Source: UMGS172 sp045648145 (GTDB lineage Bacteria > Bacillota > Clostridia > Oscillospirales > Acutalibacteraceae). Taken from it: a stretch of DNA of 5,222 bases. Within the stretch, counting starts at the first letter, position 1, and each line of letters starts with the position of its first letter. The DNA lies in the NCBI GenBank assembly GCA_045648145.1, contig JAZRNK010000034.1, positions 1-5,222 of the forward strand, in the 5' to 3' direction. The position numbers and the translations under genes are program-made. Under the pieces are notes generated by a model. That model was not told where the DNA came from. It did no database searches and saw only the letters and a list, made by a program, of their open reading frames with translations. Positions 1 through 5,222 of this stretch are shown piece by piece.

Positions 1-2526
1 GGTATTTTCCGCGACGTTTATCTTCTTGTTCGTCCTAAAGGACATTTAAAGGATGTTTTTATAAAAACCGACATCAGCAATGATTATAAAACTGCTACCG
101 TTAAAATTGATATTGATTCACCCATTTGTGAGGACACAATAGCAACAATTTTTTCACCCAACGGCGAAAAATTGACAGCAACAACGTTCGATTCTAACGG
201 TCACGCTGAAATTATGATTGACGACCCACATATGTGGAGTGCAGAGTACCCCGAGCTTTATTCCTGCATTTTGGAAAGCGGCGACGAATTTATCAATCTT
301 TCAGTCGGTATTCGCACAATAGATATCACAAACGGCGTGTTCCGTTTCAACGGCAGACCTATTAAAATACACGGTGTTAACCGACACGATTTTAATTGCA
401 AAAACGGTTTTGTATGTTCATACGAAGATATTAAAAGAGATATGCTTTTAATGAAGCGTCACAATATCAACGCTATCAGAACTTCACACTATCCTAACAG
501 CCCTTATTTTTATGAATTGTGTGACAAGATGGGCTTTTACGTTATGTGTGAAGCCGATTTTGAGTCGCACGGCACCGGTTGGCCAACACTTTCAAATAGA
601 GGTACCAATATCAAACACTCGGTTCGTAATTTTATAGCCGATGATCCCATTTGGGAAGCACAAATTTGCGAACGCGCATCGGTAATGGTTGAGCACTTTA
701 AAAACCATCCCTGTATTTTCTCTTGGTCTATGGGTAACGAATCGGGATACGGTTGCAACGTTGAAAAAGCCATTTTAAACACAAAAGAGCGTGATAACAC
801 CCGTATAGTTAACTACGAGTCAATCCCTCATCCAACGGACAATATTTCACCTATTATAAAAGAATATCCCGACTGTTTAGATATTATAAGCAGAATGTAT
901 GCTTCACCTTGGTTCTGTGACAATTACTGTACTGAGGCTAAGAAAACAAACTATCTTAAGCCGTTTATATTAATTGAGTATTGTCACGCCATGGGTAACG
1001 GCCCCGGCGACCTTCTTGAATACCAGAAAATAATGGAAAAGCACGACAACTTTATCGGCGGCTTTGTTTGGGAATGGTTTAACCACGGGCTTTTCATGGG
1101 CAAGGATGAATTGGGACGTAACAAATATTATTATGGCGGAGATTTTGACGAGGTCTTCCACGACGGAAACTTCTGTTGTGACGGTCTTGTTTCTCCCGAC
1201 GTTCGTCCTATGCCGGGTCTTAAAGAGTTTAAAAACGTTATCAAACCCTTCTCTATTAAAGCTATAGATCTTGCTGCAGGTACGTTTGAGATAACAAACA
1301 AATACTATTTCAGCTATATGTCTAAATTGGAAGGCTCTTGGGAGTTTACAAGGAACGGTAAGGTTGTAGCATCAGGCAATATCGGTTCTTTGGCTATACC
1401 GCCAAGAAAAACCGAAACTGTTTCTTTAGGTTACAGTATGCCTGCAGACGGCAAATGTTATTTGAAAATTTCGTTTGCTTCTTACGGTAATGACAACATA
1501 CCCGACGGAGAAATTTTGGGCTTTGAGCAGTTTGAGCTTCCAACCGAGCAGGTTTATACAGATAAAATTCCTTTTGGTAACATCAGCACTTTACAAAACG
1601 GCACCTTAATTACTGTTTTTTCTGACCGATTTGAGTACGTTTATGATACTAAAGCCTGTGCTTTCGTAAATATAAAGGTCGGTCAAAAAGAAATAATATC
1701 ATCTCCTATGAAATTTAATCTTTGGAGAGCGCCGATTGATAATGACCGATACCAAATCACCGCTTTAAATTCAGCATGTTTGTCACTATCCGTACCTTAC
1801 GAAACTAATACTACTGTATTAGAACATGACGGTTATGTTTCCATCACAGCCGATTTTATGCTTGCTGTACCTACTAAAGCGCCCCATTTAAAAATCAAAA
1901 CCGAATGGTCGATTTTTGCTGACGGCAGAATTGAAATGCACAACGATGTGAAGTTAGGAAACGGTTTGACTTTCACACCTTTAACTGCTGAAAATTGTAA
2001 AACCGAACTCGACGAGTTGCAGTTATTTATTCCCTATTTGCCCAAATTTGGTATTTTAACTGAATTTGCAAAAGCTTTTGATACCGTTGAGTATTTTGGT
2101 ATGGGACCGTACGCATCTTACGCGGATATGCACAACGCATCATTTATGGGTAGATTCACTAATAAGGTTTCGCGCGAGTTTACACAGTTTATTAAACCTC
2201 AGGAATGCGGAAACCATTACAACACTTATTGGACGTATCTACACGATAGCGACGGAGCGGGTATTATAGTTCAGAACGACAGTACACCATTTGAGTTCTC
2301 TGCTATTCCCTATACACCCAAAGAGCTTACAAAAACAGCTCATAACCATGAGCTGCCCGCTATTGAAAAAACAGTTCTTTCAATAGATTATAAGCAGTCA
2401 GGTTTGGGTTCACATTCCTGCGGCCCTGAACTTAATAAGAAGTTCCGCTTCTGTGAAAATGAATTTACATTTAACGTAACCTTCATTCCTACAGATAAAT
2501 TTAATGAGGACCTTATTAATCTCTAA
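1..2526 (+). CDS. lacZ: Beta-galactosidase, glycoside hydrolase family 2 (LacZ type), 5'-truncated by the window edge
   Basis: This enzyme hydrolyses terminal beta-D-galactosides such as lactose with retention of configuration, probably in the cytoplasm; the N-terminus is outside the window, so a signal peptide cannot be excluded. The frame is open from base 1 and begins with the conserved GIFRDVYL motif of the sugar-binding domain, whose Asp5 matches E. coli Asp201. A beta-sandwich follows (about residues 15-108), then the catalytic TIM barrel (about 109-400) with HGVNRHD (126-132), HYPNSP (163-168), EADFESHG (184-191; Glu188 and His190 as likely Mg ligands), the acid/base Glu247 in GNESG, the nucleophile Glu326 in IEYCHAMGN, and Trp357 in GGFVWEW. 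Another sandwich follows, then the C-terminal beta-galactosidase small-chain-like domain with WRAPIDND (575-582), GMGP (700-703) and GLGSHSCGP (801-809). The visible 841 residues plus about 196 missing ones give about 1,035, normal for LacZ. Where E. coli has Asn604 and Trp999 this protein has Asp394 and Cys807. Family is certain; the natural substrate could be a beta-galactoside other than lactose. Confidence 0.96.
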   Translation, partial: GIFRDVYLLVRPKGHLKDVFIKTDISNDYKTATVKIDIDSPICEDTIATIFSPNGEKLTATTFDSNGHAEIMIDDPHMWSAEYPELYSCILESGDEFINLSVGIRTIDITNGVFRFNGRPIKIHGVNRHDFNCKNGFVCSYEDIKRDMLLMKRHNINAIRTSHYPNSPYFYELCDKMGFYVMCEADFESHGTGWPTLSNRGTNIKHSVRNFIADDPIWEAQICERASVMVEHFKNHPCIFSWSMGNESGYGCNVEKAILNTKERDNTRIVNYESIPHPTDNISPIIKEYPDCLDIISRMYASPWFCDNYCTEAKKTNYLKPFILIEYCHAMGNGPGDLLEYQKIMEKHDNFIGGFVWEWFNHGLFMGKDELGRNKYYYGGDFDEVFHDGNFCCDGLVSPDVRPMPGLKEFKNVIKPFSIKAIDLAAGTFEITNKYYFSYMSKLEGSWEFTRNGKVVASGNIGSLAIPPRKTETVSLGYSMPADGKCYLKISFASYGNDNIPDGEILGFEQFELPTEQVYTDKIPFGNISTLQNGTLITVFSDRFEYVYDTKACAFVNIKVGQKEIISSPMKFNLWRAPIDNDRYQITALNSACLSLSVPYETNTTVLEHDGYVSITADFMLAVPTKAPHLKIKTEWSIFADGRIEMHNDVKLGNGLTFTPLTAENCKTELDELQLFIPYLPKFGILTEFAKAFDTVEYFGMGPYASYADMHNASFMGRFTNKVSREFTQFIKPQECGNHYNTYWTYLHDSDGAGIIVQNDSTPFEFSAIPYTPKELTKTAHNHELPAIEKTVLSIDYKQSGLGSHSCGPELNKKFRFCENEFTFNVTFIPTDKFNEDLINL

Positions 2527-2531
2527 TCCAT

Positions 2532-2567
2532 AAAAAAGCAGTGTAGCTAATAGCTACACTGCTTTTT
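2532..2567. terminator. Bidirectional intrinsic terminator between convergent lacZ and dnaJ
   Basis: An 11-bp perfect stem (left arm 2538-2548 GCAGTGTAGCT, right arm 2552-2562) closes a three-base AAT loop. It is flanked by six A (2532-2537) on the left and five T (2563-2567) on the right. Read on the plus strand it gives a stem followed by a U-run just after the lacZ stop; read on the minus strand it gives the same stem followed by a six-U run just after the dnaJ stop. It fills most of the 53-base gap between the two stop codons, so it can end both transcripts. The structure is read directly from the sequence; termination activity is inferred. Confidence 0.93.
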
Positions 2568-2579
2568 AAATTTTACACA

Positions 2580-3752
2580 TTAATCATTAAAAAATTCTTT
2601 AACCTTATCAAAGAAGCTCTTTTGCTCTTTGTAGCAACTACCATCGGTTGCTTCGTCGAATTTTTTGAGTAAATCTTTTTGAGAATTTTTAAGATTTCTC
2701 GGTACTTCAACAATAATCTTAACGTACTGGTCACCGCGACCTGAATAGTTAAGCCTTTGTATACCCTTGCCTTTAAGCTTAAATTCGTCACCGGGTTGAG
2801 TGCCTTCGTGGATGGTAAACTTAACCTTACCGTCAAGTGTAGGTACCGTAATATCTGCACCTAAAGCTGCTTGGGTAAAGGTAATAGGAATTTCACAGTA
2901 AACGTCAAAACCGTCACGCATAAAAATTGGATGCGGACGAACCGAAATGTTTACGTGTAAATCACCATTAGGGCCACCGTTGGCGCCCACATCACCGCCA
3001 CCGCGCAGGTTAATATACTGTCCGTCATCAACACCGGCAGGGATACTTATTTCACGCTCGGTAGTTCTTCTTATTTTACCCTTGCCGGCACAGGTTTTAC
3101 ATGGATTTTCGATAATTTTACCTGTACCACGGCACTTATCACAAGCACGGGTTGTTTGCATTGCACCGAAAGCAGTTCTTTGTGTCACATTAATATGACC
3201 TGTTCCGTGACAGGTGTCGCAGTTCTTAACGTCAGTGCCTTTTTGTGCGCCTGTACCTGAACATTCAGTACAATTTTCAATTCGAGTAACCTTGATTTTT
3301 TTAGAGCAGCCCTTAGCCGCCTCTTCAAACGAAAGTACAACTGAAGCCGAGGTATCTGCACCCTTTCGCGGCGCGTTGGGGTTAGCTCTTCTGCCACCGC
3401 CAAAGCCACCGCCAAAAAAGCTGCCAAACAAATCTCCAAGGTCACCGAAATCGGCACCACCAAAGCCACCGAAGCCATCAAAACCGCCAAAGCCACCTGC
3501 ACCGCCACCGGCGCCGTAGTTAGGGTCTACACCTGCATGGCCAAATTGGTCATATCGTGCCTTTTTATTAGAGTCGGACAAAACCTCATAAGCCTCATTG
3601 ACCTCTTTAAAGTTCTGCTCTGCTTCCTTATCGCCCGGATGTAAATCGGGGTGATATTTTTTTGCCATCTTACGATAGGCTTTTTTTATCTCGTCATCAC
3701 CGGCACTTCGGTCAACGCCAAGCACTTCATAATAATCTCTTTTATCTGCCAA
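2580..3752 (-). CDS. dnaJ: Chaperone protein DnaJ (type I Hsp40), complete
   Basis: DnaJ is the cytoplasmic co-chaperone that binds unfolded polypeptides, hands them to DnaK and stimulates its ATPase. The 390-residue protein has the full type I layout: J domain (residues 1-70) with the HPD motif at 34-36; a Gly/Phe-rich linker (about 78-121) containing GDLFGSFFGG; a cysteine-rich zinc domain with four CxxCxGxG repeats starting at 161, 178, 204 and 218, expected to bind two zinc ions; and C-terminal substrate-binding beta domains (about 230-350) followed by a helical tail. Length is normal and no key residue is missing. The start is TTG (3750-3752): an in-frame TAG lies two codons upstream (3756-3758), GAGGAG sits nine bases before the TTG, and the next in-frame Met (residue 29) would destroy the J domain. 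The gene lies 66 bases after dnaK on the same strand and is very likely co-transcribed with it; a terminator follows 12 bases after the stop. Confidence 0.98.
   Translation of the reverse strand: MADKRDYYEVLGVDRSAGDDEIKKAYRKMAKKYHPDLHPGDKEAEQNFKEVNEAYEVLSDSNKKARYDQFGHAGVDPNYGAGGGAGGFGGFDGFGGFGGADFGDLGDLFGSFFGGGFGGGRRANPNAPRKGADTSASVVLSFEEAAKGCSKKIKVTRIENCTECSGTGAQKGTDVKNCDTCHGTGHINVTQRTAFGAMQTTRACDKCRGTGKIIENPCKTCAGKGKIRRTTEREISIPAGVDDGQYINLRGGGDVGANGGPNGDLHVNISVRPHPIFMRDGFDVYCEIPITFTQAALGADITVPTLDGKVKFTIHEGTQPGDEFKLKGKGIQRLNYSGRGDQYVKIIVEVPRNLKNSQKDLLKKFDEATDGSCYKEQKSFFDKVKEFFND
3390..3521 (-). repeat. Low-complexity Gly/Phe-rich coding segment of dnaJ
   Basis: This stretch encodes the Gly/Phe linker of DnaJ (residues 78-121), built from repeated GGFGG-like units. 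At DNA level the unit seen on the plus strand as GCCAAAGCCACC occurs at 3399-3410 and 3486-3497, with a one-base variant at 3459-3470. The segment is more GC-rich than its surroundings because of the glycine codons. It is an ordinary part of DnaJ rather than a separate element. The complementary strand stays open across it and would read as a proline-rich peptide, which is a mirror artefact. Confidence 0.75.
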
Positions 3753-3761
3753 GTGCTAACA

Positions 3762-3767
3762 CTCCTC
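3762..3767 (-). promoter_or_regulatory. Shine-Dalgarno site of dnaJ
   Basis: The minus strand reads GAGGAG, then nine bases (TGTTAGCAC), then the TTG start of dnaJ. The strong match to the 16S anti-SD sequence and its good spacing support the TTG start, as no ATG or in-frame GTG is available nearby. A strong site may offset the weaker initiation expected from TTG. Confidence 0.9.
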
Positions 3768-3783
3768 AATATATGTAGCCGTT

Positions 3784-3809
3784 GGACGAGCGCTAAAAAG
3801 CGCCCGTCC
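3784..3809 (-). promoter_or_regulatory. GC-rich RNA hairpin in the dnaK-dnaJ spacer
   Basis: In minus-strand RNA this segment forms an 11-bp stem, GGACGGGCGCU with AGCGCUCGUCC, around a UUUU loop. One pair is G-U; on the plus strand the same position is an A-C mismatch, so the structure fits the dnaK-dnaJ message better than its complement. It begins 9 bases after the dnaK stop codon and ends 16 bases before the dnaJ Shine-Dalgarno site. No U-run follows (the next bases are AACGGCTACA), so it does not look like an intrinsic terminator. Likely roles are protecting the dnaK message 3' end, marking a processing point, or setting the dnaK to dnaJ ratio. The hairpin is seen directly; its function is inferred. 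Confidence 0.7.
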
Positions 3810-3818
3810 GCTAATTAA

Positions 3819-5222
3819 TTATTTCTTTGTATCATCAACGTCGGTATAGTCGGCCTCATAAACATTAGAGCCATCAGCACCACCGTTTTGTGCGCCGTCA
3901 GCGCCATTTGCCTGACCTGCGGCCTCCTGAGCTGCTTTATATACCTTTTCGGAAATTGCGTAAACCTTCTTCTGAAGCTCGTCGTGCTTTGTCTTAATGG
4001 CGTCAATATCAGTGCCCTTCAAAGCCTCTTTAAGTGCATCAGCAGCACCCTTGATATCAGTCTTTTCTTCCTCTGTAAGCTTATCGCCAAAATCTGCAAT
4101 AGTCTTTTCAGAGGTGTAAACCAACTGGTCAGCATTGTTGCGGAGGTCAGCCTCCTCACGACGCTTTTTATCCTCTGCTGCATACTGCTCGGCATCCTTA
4201 ACGGCCTTATCAATATCCTCTTTGGACATATTTGTGCTTGAAGTAATTGTAATAGACTGCTCTTTACCTGTACCTAAATCTTTAGCGGATACATTTACAA
4301 TACCGTTAGCATCGATATCGAAGGAAACTTCAATCTGAGGGATTCCGCGAGGTGCAGGAGCAATACCATCGAGATGGAAAACACCTAATGTCTTATTATC
4401 TTGTGCAAACTCACGCTCACCCTGAAGAACATGAATTTCTACCGAGGTCTGACCGTCAGCTGCGGTTGAGAAAATCTGACTCTTTTTAGTAGGAATGGTA
4501 GTATTTCTCTCAATAACCTTGGTGCAAACGTGACCCATGGTTTCAATACCGAGAGAAAGAGGTGTAACGTCAAGCAACAAAAGTCCCTTAACGTCGCCGC
4601 CTAAAACACCACCCTGAAGTGCGGCACCGAGAGCTACACACTCGTCAGGGTTAATACCCTTAAACGGGTCGCGACCGATAAACTTCTTAACTGCCTCCTG
4701 AACGGCAGGAATACGGCTTGAACCACCAACCATAAGAACCTTATTAATGTCACTAGCATTAAGTCCTGAGTCAGAAAGTGCTTGACGAACAGGGCCCATT
4801 GTTGCTTCAACTAAGTCTGCTGTAAGCTCATTAAACTTAGCTCTGGTGAGTGTTGCCTCGTAATGCTTAGGACCGGTTGAGTCAACAGTAATAAACGGAA
4901 GGTTGATTTCGGCAGAGGTCATACCTGAAAGGTCAATTTTTGCCTTTTCTGCAGCCTCTTTAATACGCTGCATAGCCATCTTATCGGATGACAAATCAAT
5001 ACCGTTCTGAGCCTTGAAATCAGCAACAATCCAATCCATAACTCTCTGGTCGAAGTCGTCACCGCCAAGACGGTTATTACCGGCAGTTGCAAGAACCTCT
5101 TGAACACCGTCGCCCATTTCGATAATCGAAACGTCAAAAGTACCGCCGCCAAGGTCATAAACCATAACCTTTTGGTCGTCCTCTTTATCAATACTGTATG
5201 CAAGTGCTGCTGCGGTAGGCTC
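3819..5222 (-). CDS. dnaK: Chaperone protein DnaK (Hsp70), 5'-truncated by the window edge
   Basis: DnaK is the cytoplasmic ATP-driven chaperone that binds exposed hydrophobic peptides, working with DnaJ and the nucleotide exchange factor GrpE. The visible 467 residues begin at EPTAAALAY, which aligns near residue 171 of E. coli DnaK, so about 165-170 residues are missing and the full protein is a normal 630-640. The ATPase domain shows the phosphate-binding DLGGGTFDVS (23-32; Thr28 matches E. coli Thr199) and VGGSSRIP (165-172). The hydrophobic interdomain linker is LLLLDVTPLSL (214-224). The substrate-binding beta domain follows to about residue 328, then the alpha-helical lid (from about TNMSKEDIDKAVKDAE) and a Gly/Ala/Asn-rich disordered tail ending in DVDDTKK, a variant of the usual acidic DnaK C-terminus. 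One small oddity is Ser10 where AYG is usual. The gene precedes dnaJ by 66 bases, the classic Firmicute heat-shock operon order; hrcA and grpE would be beyond the right edge. Confidence 0.98.
   Translation of the reverse strand, partial: EPTAAALAYSIDKEDDQKVMVYDLGGGTFDVSIIEMGDGVQEVLATAGNNRLGGDDFDQRVMDWIVADFKAQNGIDLSSDKMAMQRIKEAAEKAKIDLSGMTSAEINLPFITVDSTGPKHYEATLTRAKFNELTADLVEATMGPVRQALSDSGLNASDINKVLMVGGSSRIPAVQEAVKKFIGRDPFKGINPDECVALGAALQGGVLGGDVKGLLLLDVTPLSLGIETMGHVCTKVIERNTTIPTKKSQIFSTAADGQTSVEIHVLQGEREFAQDNKTLGVFHLDGIAPAPRGIPQIEVSFDIDANGIVNVSAKDLGTGKEQSITITSSTNMSKEDIDKAVKDAEQYAAEDKKRREEADLRNNADQLVYTSEKTIADFGDKLTEEEKTDIKGAADALKEALKGTDIDAIKTKHDELQKKVYAISEKVYKAAQEAAGQANGADGAQNGGADGSNVYEADYTDVDDTKK

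Noticed and set aside
172..174. TTG as a possible start codon of the beta-galactosidase
   Set aside because: The same frame is open to base 1 and carries the conserved GIFRDVYL motif upstream. The TTG is an internal Leu codon and no ribosome binding site precedes it.
3214..3519. Proline-rich open frame on the plus strand opposite dnaJ
   Set aside because: It is the mirror of the Gly/Phe-rich and zinc-finger codons of dnaJ. It has no start context and its composition is explained by the glycine codons on the other strand.
3753..3783. Possible separate promoter for dnaJ, with TATATT as a -10
   Set aside because: No convincing -35 hexamer lies at the right spacing; the upstream bases belong to the GC-rich hairpin. 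Co-transcription with dnaK is simpler.
3784..3809. Rho-independent terminator after dnaK
   Set aside because: The stem is strong but no U-run follows in the minus-strand RNA, and the dnaJ ribosome binding site comes 16 bases later, so it was recorded as a spacer hairpin instead.
3888..4241. Cys/Leu-rich, membrane-like open frame on the plus strand opposite dnaK
   Set aside because: Its hydrophobic look comes from reading the lid-helix codons of dnaK in reverse. No ribosome binding site is evident, and dnaK explains the region fully.
1..5222. Insertion sequence, CRISPR array, tRNA or rRNA, phage or other accessory system
   Set aside because: About 98% of the window is accounted for by the three coding regions, and the two gaps (53 and 66 bases) hold only the terminator, hairpin and ribosome binding site. 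No spaced direct repeats, terminal inverted repeats or tRNA-like folds were seen.

Overview
The window holds three protein-coding genes and no mobile or accessory elements. Low-to-moderate GC with AT-rich intergenic DNA, the dnaK-dnaJ order, a strong GAGGAG ribosome binding site before a TTG start, and the style of the DnaK, DnaJ and LacZ proteins all suggest a clostridial Firmicute (Bacillota), plausibly a gut Oscillospirales/Ruminococcaceae-type anaerobe. That placement is inferred from sequence style, not from a database search.

Layout: bases 1-2526 (+) carry the last 841 codons of a large glycoside hydrolase family 2 beta-galactosidase (LacZ type). Its N-terminal part, about 196 residues judged against E. 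coli LacZ, lies before the window. Bases 2527-2579 are a 53-base convergent intergenic gap, largely filled by a near-perfect palindrome with T-runs on both strands, a bidirectional intrinsic terminator. Bases 2580-3752 (-) are a complete dnaJ (type I Hsp40, 390 aa) starting at TTG. Bases 3753-3818 are the dnaK-dnaJ spacer, with a GC-rich hairpin that pairs fully only in the minus-strand RNA, followed by the dnaJ ribosome binding site. Bases 3819-5222 (-) are the last 467 codons of dnaK (Hsp70); its first roughly 165-170 codons lie beyond the right edge.

DnaK and DnaJ act together in one chaperone cycle: DnaJ delivers unfolded clients and triggers ATP hydrolysis by DnaK. The two genes are very likely co-transcribed, with dnaJ last before the terminator. 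hrcA and grpE, usual partners upstream of dnaK in Firmicutes, would lie outside the window. The beta-galactosidase belongs to a separate, converging transcription unit for beta-galactoside use and has no evident functional link to the chaperones.

No previously undescribed system is visible. The points worth a second look are small: the forced TTG start of dnaJ, the intergenic hairpin, a CIRCE-like half-site at the dnaJ start, the symmetric terminator, and active-site differences of the beta-galactosidase from E. coli LacZ.
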